64,000 nucleotides of DNA from Gautieria morchelliformis (lineage: Eukaryota; Basidiomycota; Agaricomycetes; Gomphales; Gomphaceae), in contig WHVA01000233.1 of the NCBI GenBank assembly GCA_015179125.1, positions 62,001 through 126,000 of the forward strand, given 5' to 3'. This document shows positions 33,781 to 45,194 of the stretch, piece after piece. The position numbers and the translations under genes are program-made. Each line of letters opens with the position of its first letter. The first letter of the stretch is position 1. The notes beneath the pieces were generated by a model, which saw only the letters and a list, made by a program, of their open reading frames with translations, ran no database searches and was not told the DNA's origin.

Positions 33781-34551
33781 GTCGAACCTTTTGAATTATC
33801 ATCGTCTATCAGCGTCCGCGAGCAACCGACACTATTATGTAATAATAGAATGGTTAGCTAATCCCACTAAATTCTGTGATTGTTCGCGAGGTCGCCACGA
33901 GTGACCAATCCGAGCAATATAATCATCCTTTCTTTGGAAAAGTTTACATATTATAGATACTCTCGTAGTTCATCGATACATGATGTATCGATTATCCTCA
34001 GCTACTATTACTTACTTTGCTTACGGCCTGCACCAGCCAGTTTGGAGCCTTCACACTTATATGACATAGTACCTGAGTGCAAACACTGAGTGCTGTACAG
34101 TATAGTCTTAGCCTTAGTCTCTTTATGTAATTGTTCTTATCCCAGTAGGTTCTGAGTCCGTACTCCTTATTCAATGTCTATCACCACTACTACCCACACC
34201 TATCCAAGGTGAGTATTATGCTCTTACATACAGAGGTTGAGATGAACTTTCAACTGTCGCAGTCAACAGTTCGATCTTGCAAAGCTGACCTTCCTCGTTA
34301 CAGCAACTTCGATCTCGCCACTCCACGGAATCGATCGTAAGAAAATGCTCCTGCATCCAGGTTCCTGCCATCCTGCAGTCTGTGCCTAGATGTCTAGACG
34401 CAAACGTCCCGCATCAAAAGTATAATTTTGCCGATCCTCTGATAACAGCCTTGGCAGGCCGAACTCTACTGGATGATAAGGAAGCGAGCAAGCGCCTTAT
34501 CTATAGACTTCGATTGCAGAGTTCACGGCTGTAAGTTCCCTGGCGATCCCC
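33781..34551. promoter_or_regulatory. Divergent promoter with GATA-factor sites
   Basis: The 771 bp between the two start codons hold four HGATAR matches: minus-strand GATAAG at 34136-34141, TGATAA at 34440-34445, TGATAAG at 34474-34480 and minus-strand GATAAG at 34496-34501. Three lie within 112 bp of the DUR3 ATG. GATA factors of the AreA/Nit2/Gln3 type switch on urea transport when good nitrogen is lacking, so control of DUR3 and perhaps the GS-like gene is inferred. A small palindrome TCGATACATGATGTATCGA lies near 33,972. Confidence 0.55.
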
Positions 34552-37500
34552 ATGTCTTCCACCGTCTCGACAGTCCTTCCTCAAGGAGCCGGTTATGGCG
34601 TTGGTAAGCTGGCTAATGTCTTCTTCTGGCACGCCGCTGACCTTTACCACCAGTCGTTGGTGGGTTGCCAAAACACCTGCCTATTCAGACAGGGCGGTTG
34701 ATAATTCTCTTGCAGGCATTGGTCTTTTCTTCAGTGTCTTCATGCTTGGCCTGACGTGGCTGCAAGCACGCTATACGCCCTTCTCGCCGTCAAACTCTGA
34801 AGAGTTCACGAGCGCGTCACGGAGCGTGAAACCTGGGCTGATCGCCTCGGGCATTGTGTCGGCATGGACGTGGGCTGCTACATTGGTTTCTATCTGACGT
34901 AGTAGTCTTTGGCAGCGTAAATAACTGACCCTCTTGTGCAGCTACAGTCCAGTGCGGTGGCGTATAAGTACGGGATCTCAGGTCCGTGGTGGTATGCTGG
35001 AGGTATGGCCGTGCAGCTTCCGCCGTGGTAGATCCTCTCTCTCATATGTCTCAAGGCGCGACGGTCCAAGTGCTTCTCTTTGCTCAGCTTGCTGCCAAGC
35101 TCAAGCTCAACGCGCCAAATGCACACACGTGGCTCGAGATTGTCGCCGCCCGCTGGGGCACCTTTGCACACAGCATTTTCCTCTTTTTCGGTCTCGCGAC
35201 CAACGTCGTCGTCAGCTCCATGTTGATACTGGGTGGGTCGGCCACGGTGACTGCTTTGACGGGAATGAACACTCTTGCTGTAAGCCTTTCCTCAGGCAGT
35301 GTGAAGTTGATGTGAAGCAGTTGAAATCAATATGCAACGTCAGGCTTGCTTCTTAATTCCTCTGGGGGTAGCTATCTATGTCGTGGCTGGTGGGATGCGT
35401 GCGACGCTTTTGTGCGACTAGTACGTGCACGTGCCTGCCAGTGGGCATGGAAGGAGAGTATCGCACTAATGAAGGTCCCCGTGGTCAGCACCCACACTAC
35501 CGTACTGTTCGCCATCATTTTTGTCGTGAGTGAGATTACACCAGTCGCTCTCTGAGCTCATGAACATTTCCTAGTTTACTTTTACGGTATACGCGACGAG
35601 CCCCAAAATCGGGAGCCCAACGAAAATGCACGAACTTCTCACAAAGGTGCTTCTCATTGCGAGATGTCCCCGATAATGCTTGATATAATTAGCTGTATAG
35701 GTTGCAGAGGCAACCCCTGTTCCTGGAAATGCCCAAGGCAGCTATCTTACCATGAGGTCAAAGAACGGGCTCATCTTCGGTGTCATCAATGTACGTACAA
35801 CCACTGAATTGTTCTGACCGCAACTGACCATGGAGTTCAAATAAAAGATCATCGGAAACTTTGGTCAGTCATGCTAACCATCCGTGAACATCCGCAACCT
35901 GATCCCGAAATACTTGGTATAACAGCGACAGTGGTACGCCTGACAACTCTATCTCATATATTTCGAGATTTGACCCCTGCCCATCAATCGTAGTTCAATG
36001 ATCAGGCTTATTGGGTGTGCAATTGTCTAATCAGCCATGTATCTACCAGTTCTAATCGTCGTCTTTGTGGCCAGCAACGAGCCATTGCGAGCAAACCCGC
36101 CTCCTGTGTGAAGGCGTACCTCTATGGTGGTCTCGCATGGTATGTTGCTCATCATATGAAGCGCAAACAAATAGCCTCGCTCATCCCTAAACTCTAGGTT
36201 CGCAATCCCCTTTGTAAGTTTATTCCATTACTCACTCACTGTGGCACTCTCAAACATATGGTGCACCTAGATATTCTCAACAACGCTTGGCCTTTCTGCC
36301 GTCGCGCTTCGCGGCGATCCCGATATGCGTGTTTTATCCGCCGACGACGTCTCCGCTGGTCTCCCAGCTTCGGCGGCCGCCGCCGCATTGCTGGGGAAAT
36401 CTGGCGCCGCTGCGCTCTTGATTGTGCTTTTCTTGGCGGTCACCAGCGCTACGGCCGCTGAGCTCATTGCCGTCAGCGCAATCTTGACATTCGATGTCTA
36501 CAAAGTGAGCTACAGGGCACCGTTTGGTGTCGCTACTATGCCCGTGTTCAGGCTGACCGAGGTGCCGAATTTGCGCAGCGGTATGTAAATCAACAGGCAA
36601 CAGAGGCACAGATTATGCGAGTTTCGCACTGGATGGTGCGTCAAGATGGTGTTTCCTTTACAGACGATGTGTTTGACTGGCGAAAAGGTTGCAGCATTCG
36701 CTGTGTTCATGGGGCTGGCAGGATTGGTATTTTTCTATATTGGAGTATCCATGGGCTGGCTCTACGTAAGTGATTCCTTTCTTGTTCGCTATCATCAGAC
36801 TCATGGAATGATTCTGAATTTCTCAGACATTCGTACGTCATACGCCTACTTGGATACACCTCGCAAACTCTAATGTAGACATTGTTTCTGAAGATGGGCG
36901 TCATCCTCGGTTCGGCTGTTGTGCCCATTGCGCTATGTGTGACATGGAAGAAGGCAAATAAGTGGGGTTGTATTATTGGTGCAATTGCTGGGTTTGTGCT
37001 GGGTATTATGGCGTGGCTTGTAGCAACCGCCACATTGAACGGTGGCATCATCAACGTCACTGTGCGTTCTTTTACCGCCTTACCTTTTCAACAGCTGACA
37101 CCGATCATTTGTAGACCAGTGGAGGTACCCGCAATGACCGTTTTGATGTAAAATTATTTGTACCGACCAGACTATTGATTATAGGTGACTTGGAAATGTT
37201 AACGGGAAATTTGGTATCGATCGCTGTTGGCGGCCTCGTCGCAGTCATCACGTCTTATATCGTGAGTGCACCTTCACTGAGACCCTTCACTTATTCATCC
37301 ATATTCTCAACCTAAAGTGGCCGGATGACTTTGACTTCGACCGCACACGAGCGATCAACTCTCCAAGCGACCTCGCCAGCTACACCGGGAAACAGTCTAA
37401 ATCGGACGAGGCTCATTCGGATGAGGATTTGAAGGAAGCGCCTCTAGATACACCTGATTTGGACCATACTGCAGATGCTAATCCTGTCGGTGTGACTACT

Positions 37501-37948
37501 AAGGATGATCTAGACCCTGAAGCACTACAGAAGGCGTTCCGATTTGCGGCGTGGTCCTCCATAATACTGGTATGTACAAAACGACAACTGGCCTCGTTTA
37601 TATTTATATCACTCACCTGTTCATGCATGCTCAATGAACAGCTTCTCGTCTTCATTATTGTGATCCCTTTGCCGTTATTCTTTGCGCAAACTATCTATGG
37701 AGCGAAAGGCCTGACCGCATGGGTGACAATTGGAATACTTTGGGCGTTTCTCTCTGCTTTCACTGTCATTATTTACCCACTTTACGAGAGTCGGGTAGCT
37801 TTGGGAATGGTTTTGCGAGGTATGGTCAAGGTACGCTCTCAATGGATGTGTCCGCCAATACACCGTTGACGTATGTTGGCAGGATATTTTCACGAGGGGC
37901 TCGGGACGTTACGAAGAACCTGACGCGGTGGCAGAGTTGAAGGCATGA
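34552..37948 (+). CDS. DUR3: DUR3-type urea/polyamine transporter (sodium:solute symporter family), 691 aa, 24 exons
   Basis: A plasma-membrane proton-coupled urea permease with about 15 membrane spans. Exons: 34552-34603, 34654-34659, 34716-34885, 34942-35002, 35056-35279, 35344-35420, 35489-35525, 35575-35646, 35701-35790, 35848-35863, 35926-35933, 35994-36014, 36075-36139, 36198-36213, 36271-36504, 36579-36635, 36664-36765, 36827-36832, 36894-37061, 37115-37124, 37185-37261, 37318-37569, 37642-37830, 37883-37948; total 692 codons, no internal stop. Family marks: [98 protein letters not shown]. The 6-nt exon 34654-34659 supplies the second Val-Val step and is needed to recover the conserved block. 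Exon 36827-36832 is the least certain, because its removal also keeps the frame. Confidence 0.9.
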
Positions 37949-38871
37949 GATATTGACGACATGCTGCATAGCACTGTACTGACGCGAACGGGTCATACGA
38001 ACGAGTGATGAATTCTTTGGAGCCTTATGTAAATTACATAAGGATGTAAGCATAGTGATGACAGTGTTTCCGATTCCTGTTATGTCGGTACAACATGCAG
38101 ACTCTTTCGCGCAGGATGATACTGGAGAGGATGGCCACTAGCAAGTTCTTGAGTCACTTCGTCATTTCAACTTCAAGTTCACAAATTCGCACGTTGTTTT
38201 TACTCTATTTTATATTTGTAGGATATCACAAGCAATACGACCGCTATCCGTTAACGTTTAAACAAATGAAACATTCGTCCTAAATATAAGTATTACGGTA
38301 TAGGATCGACACGTGCCGCGCGTCACGTGTTACGTTGTGACTTCGGCTCCGAAGCGGTACCAAGTAACTTAATTAATTTACAACTTTAACTCTATAGTCT
38401 AAATTCATCAGCCACCATAATGAACCTTGTCGTCTCTCTCTACTTTTTTTATACAGAGTCATCAATCTGCTACTTGGATGATAGTGGTCTCTACAACCAT
38501 GTGCAGAAAACGTCACAGCGGCTTGGACTTCCAATGCCTGCGCGAAGTCACGTGAAGAGGATTGGTGATGGAACGGTCTTCATTAAGGAGATGTCGTGTC
38601 ATCAAACTGTACGGTCAGATATAAATGTTACGCGTCCTGCAGCCAATATCTCTTTGCTTGTTGTCAGGTACTTAATAAACTCAAGGAGGCAAAAGCTTTG
38701 GCTGGAGAGCTGAGGGACACTGAAATTGGCCTGTGATGATATCTCCTATTCCTATACCCCTTCGTAAGAATTACTCACGTCGCCTCCAGAATTTCCATCA
38801 GCTGTTTGTATGACTCTGGGGAGACAATGCATCCGGAGCCTCTAAGGCGAGTCTGATGTCATTGTGCTTTA
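37949..38871. other. Intergenic; unresolved open stretch
   Basis: An open stretch at 38420-38713 contains RLGLPMPARSHVKRIGDG and is followed, in another frame, by a helical NKLKEAKALAGELRDTEIG ending at a stop near 38,740. The two look coding but I could not join them by splice sites that keep the frame. Confidence 0.35.
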
Positions 38872-39774
38872 ATGATAGATATACTTAGGATTCACGACGC
38901 AATTTATAGTCACAAATCAGGTGCATCCAGCTCCCCCATTTCTCGGTCTCATCCATCTCAGCTGCCACCTCAACTGCCCACAAGGACCTCGAACACACCT
39001 GAAGAGAGAACACCTTCAATCCCCGTCTCTGAGAGCCATGCACCACAAAATATTTCTCGTGGAGCAGATGAGCCGTTCCCCCCAAGTGCAAGACCGCGAC
39101 CACTGTCATATTCGCAAGTCAAAGCCTCAAAAACCGCTCGTTTACCGCACCGAGACCCATCATCGACCTTACCCCCGAAACCCTCATGGGCCATTGGTAA
39201 GAACCCCCGACATAAAAGTAGCCAAGTCCTGAAGCCGGAACCCATGGCTCCACTCGTCTTGCCTGTGGGGAATCCCGGCTCAAGCTCAGCACTCTCGGCC
39301 AAGGAACTTAGAAGATCAAGGATCGACAAGAGCACTCCCGAGACCCAAACTTTGTCTTCGAGACGCGAGCGTGAAATAGAAGAAGATAGGAGGAACAGAG
39401 AATATCCACTGCACAAACGACGCAGGCTGGAGAACGGATCTCCTCACTCGCCACAGCAATACATGCCAGCCGACAGAGATCCGGGACTCTCTGCATCGTT
39501 GGTATATCTGGACTATGGAACAGATGGAGACCAGGAGAATATGCAGAGTCTGCGAAGACAGGTCTCTGACCTAGAAAAAGGGTTCTCAAAAAAACAACGA
39601 GGCTGATGCGCTGAGGCAGGAATTAGACGAAGAGCGGCGTAAGCGTGTCCGCGCAGAGCTGATCGTTGACGGTATTAGACGCGAAACGAGTGACCCTTTT
39701 ATCGTTCCAAGTCTCCTCGATGCTTTCATCACTGTCACAGACACTTTGAATGGTTGCCTGGAAGATTTGCAATA
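38872..39774 (+). CDS. Ser/Pro-rich protein with C-terminal coiled coil; one-base frame break
   Basis: Pro/Ser/Arg-rich from about 38,920 (SSSPISRSHPSQLPPQLP) with a charged RREREIEEDRRNREYPLHKR block and a predicted coiled coil (LRRQVSDLEKG). The frame stops at 39604-39606. One base away it goes on: NNEADALRQELDEERRKRVR, then VPSLLDAFITVTDTLNGC and a stop at 39,772. The switch is in the A7 run at 39,586-39,592, so one extra A there (real or a sequencing error) would explain it. The true start may lie in an upstream exon joined at the acceptor before 38,921. No family recognised; disorder plus coiled coil suggests a scaffold or nuclear role, which is a guess. Confidence 0.45.
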
Positions 39775-40407
39775 GGATCGTATGTATCCGGCATCCTTTC
39801 ATCATTATGTTGTAAATTACTGTCAGTAACTGGTTGTATAAACTCACATATGCGTATGGAATTGTGGCCAGGTAAAAGAAATAGGAAGTTTGGTGTACAA
39901 TATTCGACTGAATGCACAGCCTTATGCATAATTATGCCGGCCCATGGTTTACTTATGACTCGAACACTGGCAACAATGCTTCACCTCTCCAGGCTCATCG
40001 CCGATGCCACTACATCGAAATTGTCAGACTTCTATTGCACCCATATTTGAACCTGTCCAACGTCTGCCTCAGCTCGAGCCGCAGGGAATGAAGCAGAAGC
40101 AGCAACAGAAAAAGTTGATCATCATGTAGCAGCAACAAACAGTGTATCCGCCGCGGCCTTGAGCGAGGACTAAAGGCAGCCGCAGCCAATGTGGAAAGGA
40201 CATATACTTTGACAACATACACTATACCCGCGTAGCTCCTCAGAACTGACAATGAGGGTGGTTGCGAAAAGGTGTAGACTAAGTTGCTTATGGGACCATT
40301 GAACTTCAGAGTAATATGCATGTAAGACAATGGCACCCGATGAAAACTTCGCATTAAGGAAAATAGTTTGTTTATTATGTCATCTCATACACAGGTAAAT
40401 GGCGGAA
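39775..40407. other. Intergenic between two convergent genes
   Basis: Nothing recognised. The sequence is AT-leaning with no open stretch above about 115 codons that looks coding. Confidence 0.5.
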
Positions 40408-41313
40408 TCAGTCCATTCGCCCTTTCAACGTCCGAGTGATCACTCTGTCGGGTGTGCTAAAGAAACGAGACTTCAATGGGTAAAGATGCCGCGAAACTGT
40501 ATGTTCACGCACATAACATGCACAACTGCACCCCAACCAGAAAATGCGTCTCTATCTACAGCATTTAAGAGTGTCTGTGATATCGTTTCGAAGAGGTCTT
40601 CGGGCTCCTATAAAGATCCAGTTATCTTCTCGTCAACGAAGTGCGGGCTTGACAAGCAGGTGTACATACCAAATCTGGTTCCCACAATCCTTCCGCAATA
40701 CCGAACAGCTCTGAACTGGCCGTGCCTGCGACAACGAAGTCTTTTGCGAAGTTGAGACAGCCAATTAGGTCAGCAGCAGCAATGAATGGCTTGGAGCCGC
40801 GAGAAGGGCTACTGATGCCAGCGATGACGGGTTCGATGAAGAAGGGGCCAAACCTTTGTCAGACGAGCTGGCGTAAGTAATGAAGACAAAAATAATGATA
40901 GGTATCTACCTTTTCTCATAAAGCGTCGAGCTGACGAGATGAGCGAAAGTATCTGGCTCAATTTCACGTTCTTCTTTGATGGTGTACATGTTGACCCGGA
41001 ATCGAAAGCGCTCGCGTCTGGAAGTTGATCGGGATTAGAATAGAAGGCATTGGGGAAATGCGAGTCTGTATGCACAAAGTTGACACATCTGTTGCCAAAC
41101 CCGAGAGGCCAATGTATATACGGTCGGTGACAGGAAAGATCTAGCAATTCAAAATGAGCAAAAGCATTCAACAATGGTAACAGCTGGCACAGACCACAGT
41201 ACCTTGTCGAAAGTAGCCACGTTCAAGGCTTGATTGCCCAGCCTCAGGTCAGACGCGATGGCCACACAGTTCTTTCCTACCATGGCCACCACCGAACCAC
41301 CATTATATTCCAT
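40408..41313 (-). CDS. PUP3: 20S proteasome subunit beta type-3
   Basis: A non-catalytic beta subunit of the 20S core. Exons 41313-41203, 41140-41076, 41017-40910, 40853-40670, 40607-40513 and 40456-40408; five introns of 49-63 nt; 204 codons including stop, against about 205 aa for family members. Readable run: [122 protein letters not shown] at the end. The N-terminal Thr nucleophile is absent, as expected for beta-3. ATG 41313 gives a start one or two residues inside the usual MS-x-x-x start; an acceptor TTCAG just upstream means a tiny first exon with the true ATG may exist further right. Confidence 0.92.
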
Positions 41314-42413
41314 AATCGACTGAACGAGGTGGACCAGTTCGTGTGACAGGCATGGCGGAGCAGTGCATTAATTGGAGTTGCATGCAAAGAACGAACAGCC
41401 ATTTCAGCGAGGACATAAAGTAAGCGTAAGTAGCAATCGCACCATGATGTGGGGGCAGATCGTGGACTTAGGTTCAGGATGATAGAAGGGAGGGAAACAA
41501 GTTCAATGAAGTCTATGACATGACGCGTCCTTTCGTGGCTGTAATATGACAAGGTGTGACATCTAACATACGCGTCGGGTACAAACCTCTGGTAATTATA
41601 ATATGGCACCAGGCCGTCATCTGTGAAATCTCTGCATCAATCTGGTCGGTCAAGTTGGTTAAGGATCAGGCTCGGTCAACTACCAATTCGATCGGCACAG
41701 TCGAGGGCCGAGGCAGCACGTCAGATGATACTTAGAGTACTGAAATTTGAATATGAGACGCAAATCTTTGTACACCACTTTGAATCCTAATCGCACAAAA
41801 ATAACTGTTCAAAGTTATAATTCAAACCGTGCGTTCTTGTAGATTGACAACTACCGTGCTGTGCGACAATTACTCTCACTTGCAGAGCTTGGTGTCCAGT
41901 TTTATTCAGGCAGGTTGCTCGATGGCAAAGAGACCAGAAAGCCTATCCACGGGTGGTCGGGACGCGATGGCGATGGATATCACTCTCCGTTCCTGTCTCA
42001 CATGACTACGATATAGCATTCGCTTTCCTTTGAGTTCCATGAGGTAACCATGCGTTCATTCATCTTTATATCAACTGACATCTCCGAAGCCCCTCGCAGC
42101 GTGGCTGCATCACGTGAATGGGGCTGGATGCGGCCAGGCAATCCTTTAAATACCTCGACGCGTTGACCGTCTGCAACAACTCTCCTGGCCCCCAACCACC
42201 ATCTTCTAGCGGTACAACCACAGCAGACTTTGACCAACATCTGTGGATCATGCTATCCCTCGCCATGCTTGGCGACTATGTTCTAGCTGGACTAGAACTC
42301 CTCAGAAGTCTTCCAGTAACCTCTTTCTTGGACGCTGAAAGCCTTGGTTTCTCGTTTTATATACACCCCGGTGCATGCCTTGCACGTGTTAATGGAAGAT
42401 TTGTGCAGCTCCC
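41314..42413. other. Intergenic with a dispersed duplicate
   Basis: No supported gene. It holds copy A (about 41,670-41,815) of a 120-145-bp repeat whose other copy lies beside the tRNA gene. Confidence 0.5.
41670..41815 (+). repeat. Dispersed direct repeat, copy A
   Basis: Shares GCTCGGTCAACTACCAATTC, GGCCGAGGCAGCACGTCAGA and TATGAGACGCAAATCT with 44643-44806, same orientation, with scattered substitutions and a few small indels. Confidence 0.85.
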
Positions 42414-42896
42414 ATGCCCGCCCAAGACTACCTACCAGATCCCATGCCCGTCCAAGACGAGTACCAGCCCTTCAATCGGAGCCCTTCATACCTGCGTCAA
42501 CTCCGCTACGTTCAGCACTGCAGCTATCACGTCTCAATCCAGCACCGGAGCACTCGTCGCGGTGAACCTGCTTGTCATTTTGTGGCTGCTCACTCTGCTT
42601 GCGCTCTCCCTGACATACAAACCAGTCCGGCTCGTAACTCGCAGCTCGTTCACCAACCATTATCGATCCAGGTAGTGCTCTCCGCCAAATCAGCCATCAC
42701 TACAAGCTCCAATGTTCTCTATGCCGATATCCTTTTCGAGAAAATTGTCATCCCCTATGCCGATATTGTTTTGGTTATAGCGGCATCTCCTGCGGTGTTC
42801 GTCGCTGGCGTTTTGATTGTGGTTTTACTAGGATTCATCAAACCGACGTCTGACATCCCTCCCGGTCCGAAGACCGGCCGATTTCGTAGCTGGTAG
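42414..42896 (+). CDS. Doubtful ORF ending in a membrane anchor and PPGPK (cytochrome P450-like N-terminus?)
   Basis: An open stretch of about 160 codons. Only its end is striking: a hydrophobic span (VFVAGVLIVVLLGFI) followed by SDIPPGPK, the signal-anchor plus proline hinge that starts microsomal P450s. No P450 body (I helix, ExxR, heme-Cys loop) follows before the stop, nor is one seen in the next kilobase. Either a P450 stub or coincidence. Confidence 0.2.
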   Translation: MPAQDYLPDPMPVQDEYQPFNRSPSYLRQLRYVQHCSYHVSIQHRSTRRGEPACHFVAAHSACALPDIQTSPARNSQLVHQPLSIQVVLSAKSAITTSSNVLYADILFEKIVIPYADIVLVIAASPAVFVAGVLIVVLLGFIKPTSDIPPGPKTGRFRSW

Positions 42897-43180
42897 GAGA
42901 GCACAGCGCAAAAGGCTCCTGTGAGTTCACTATTTCCTTTCTATACTATTTCCATCGATCTCACCTTGAACCGAAGTGCCGCGATAGTTCGTAAAGACAA
43001 CAGTGGCGGAGCATTGCTAGATATTCGCAGGTTATACCAGCACATATTGCGCACGCGCGACCAGGAGCGAGCAGCAAGGTCTTGTGCACAACACCTGAAG
43101 AAGCTTGCCGGCGTGTCGATTAGAATCATCGATACGATGTAGCTACAACAATATGCCATACGTGCCACGGGACGGCACCA

Positions 43181-43225
43181 CTGTAGGAGACGTCTTCCAT
43201 GGAGTATGGAAGACGTCTCCTACAG
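43181..43225. repeat. Perfect 20-bp hairpin, 5-nt loop
   Basis: CTGTAGGAGACGTCTTCCAT (43181-43200), loop GGAGT, then its exact inverse (43206-43225). Confidence 0.95.
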
Positions 43226-43370
43226 TAGGCCGGCGTACAATCAATCGGTACGATCAACCCAAGTAGCGGTTGATTACGCAGTGGCCCCTTCTTTTGTCCA
43301 GATTGAGAATGGAAATCTACGAGTGAGCATTCAAACTTGTTCGAGCTTGTCCTCTGACGACTTCTCCGAG

Positions 43371-43426
43371 AACTCCAGACATGCCCATAGCAGGCTGAGT
43401 CAGCCTGCTATGGCATGTCTTGAGTT
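43371..43426. repeat. Near-perfect 27-bp hairpin
   Basis: Left arm 43371-43398 (AACTC...CAGGCTGA), one central G, right arm 43400-43426. One mismatch and one extra base in the left arm. Confidence 0.9.
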
Positions 43427-44002
43427 TGGAGCGACGAGCAAGGGGCCGTGTATGACAATGGAATTTGTGCGAGATGATGAAACTTACTGACCCATTCGCA
43501 GAGACACCATGCTTCCAACTGTGGATGACTTCGTGCCACAAGCCCCACTGTTTGTCGCCGGTGTCGTGGACAAAATGTACTACCGCACGGGTAGCCACAT
43601 GGATGGTGACGACTGGGTGCGACTCGGAACTGCTCCAGGGTAGGGACAGCCATCATTGGGACGCTGCAAAATGACTTATTTAAATTCTAAGTGGGCACCC
43701 GGGAGGGCTACATTACCCAGTGCCCGGAGCTCCATACTCGGTTTTGAATGACCGATTCTATGACCTCACAGGTTTTACACTTCCGTCATCGGAGACTTTC
43801 CGCTCAATCGCCAGTATGTCTAATGCTACCCCCGTCGCACACGTGCGACCTCGACTTCAAGCCGATCATAAATACTGCAAAAGAGATCTCGATCTGTCTC
43901 CGTCCATGTACAACCCGCTCTCCTGTTTTCCCTTCATGCCCGTAGATGGCGTCATTTCTGGTGGCAATGATACAGTCAGTTGGACGCGGATGGTGGAGGT
44001 AT

Positions 44003-44029
44003 GCGACTGGGAATTATATGCCCAGTCGC
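44003..44029. repeat. 9-bp hairpin
   Basis: GCGACTGGG, 9-nt A/T-rich loop, CCCAGTCGC. Confidence 0.7.
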
Positions 44030-44642
44030 CGAGCACATGCGTAATGCAATTGTCTGTCCTCTTCACACCTCCGCGTTAACTTTTCTAATGATGACGTGAA
44101 ATTAGATGACCTAGGTGAATGCTTAGCGTCTTCCCTGTCAAGACCTCCAGAGGACGGGAGATGGCGACATCAATCAAGGGTATGTCGCCCGGTCACCCCT
44201 TCGCCATGTATTATCAGATATCGTTCAAATCCCGACATTAAGAGTCGTAGGGGAACCTACAAATCTTGCTTGCTTATAATGGACACGGACACAGTGCCTT
44301 GATCCGGGATATTGATTGCTTGTAACACATCTAGACATGCTAGATTATCATTGATGGACAGCATAATTTCATCAGTACAGTAGCATCGAAGCCCGTCTAA
44401 TTTGAATACCGTTTATCACTCGGAATACGCCCCATCTCCAAGGAAACAAACGGAGAAATCGATGACTGACATGCTGTCACTGTGGTAATATTACATGCGT
44501 GTGTGCAAAGCGAAACGTGATGCAAAGACAAGACGCGGACAAGGGACAGGAATGCGAATACATGGGAACAACGTCCGGATGGAAGTATAGGATGCAGGCT
44601 ATTCCATGGTGGAGACTGATCCAAGTGCGTGATGCAAAGCCT

Positions 44643-44806
44643 GCTCGGTCAACTACCAATTCGATCCGCACAGTCGTGGGCCGAGGCAGCACGTCAGATG
44701 ATACTTACAGTACTGAATATGAGACGCAAATCTCTGTGCACCGCTATGAATGCGAATCACATAAGTAAATTGAAACACCTTTCAGAACACAAAAATGATT
44801 GTTAAC
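44643..44806 (+). repeat. Dispersed direct repeat, copy B (3' flank of tRNA-Ala)
   Basis: Second copy of the 41,670 repeat. It ends about 14 bp from the 3' end of the tRNA-Ala gene, so copy A looks like a copied tRNA flank. Confidence 0.85.
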
Positions 44807-44819
44807 AGCCCAAAATATA

Positions 44820-44902
44820 TGGACGCTCTGGGAATCGAACCCAGGACCGTTCGCAGCATATGCTTATGCTAAGCGAACGTTATACCCCTAAACCAAGCGC
44901 CC
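44820..44902 (-). tRNA. tRNA-Ala (AGC) with 11-nt intron
   Basis: Minus strand. Acceptor GGGCGCT pairs with AGCGTCC and includes the G3-U70 wobble that marks alanine tRNAs. D arm GTT...AAC; anticodon stem TTCGC/GCGAA with loop TT-AGC-A and an 11-nt intron after position 37; T arm CTGGG-TTCGATT-CCCAG; discriminator A. The internal promoter B box GGTTCGATTCC is perfect. A T4 run lies just beyond the 3' end as the Pol III stop. Length 83 (72 + 11). Confidence 0.93.
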
Positions 44903-45194
44903 TTGGGGAACGTCGCTTTCTTGAGCCTCATAACATCGCCATAAACCTACGTGATCATGCTGCACTTAATTTGCATAATAATAAGCAGACTCCAAGTATC
45001 CCCCTTGGCTGTGTATATACCAGATACTCTACTTTCCTCAACCCAACTACGTGTATTCAAGTTTTCGTTGTTCTTTTCGATAGCTACTCTATAGGGCCTT
45101 ACATCTGTTTTACATAATTTCCACATACCACCATGTCACACTACTAGTCCTATCCCCCAATGAGCTCAGCTGTGTTCTAGGATAGAATGTAACA

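Larger units (their letters stand above)
42897..44642. other. Decayed region with clustered hairpins
   Basis: Short open stretches without recognised domains. It contains the three hairpins listed next. It may be remains of a gene or element; I cannot assign one. Confidence 0.4.

Noticed and set aside
38420-38713. Open frame of 97 codons as a separate gene
   Set aside because: The plausible second exon cannot be joined in frame with GT-AG sites; kept only as an unresolved stretch.
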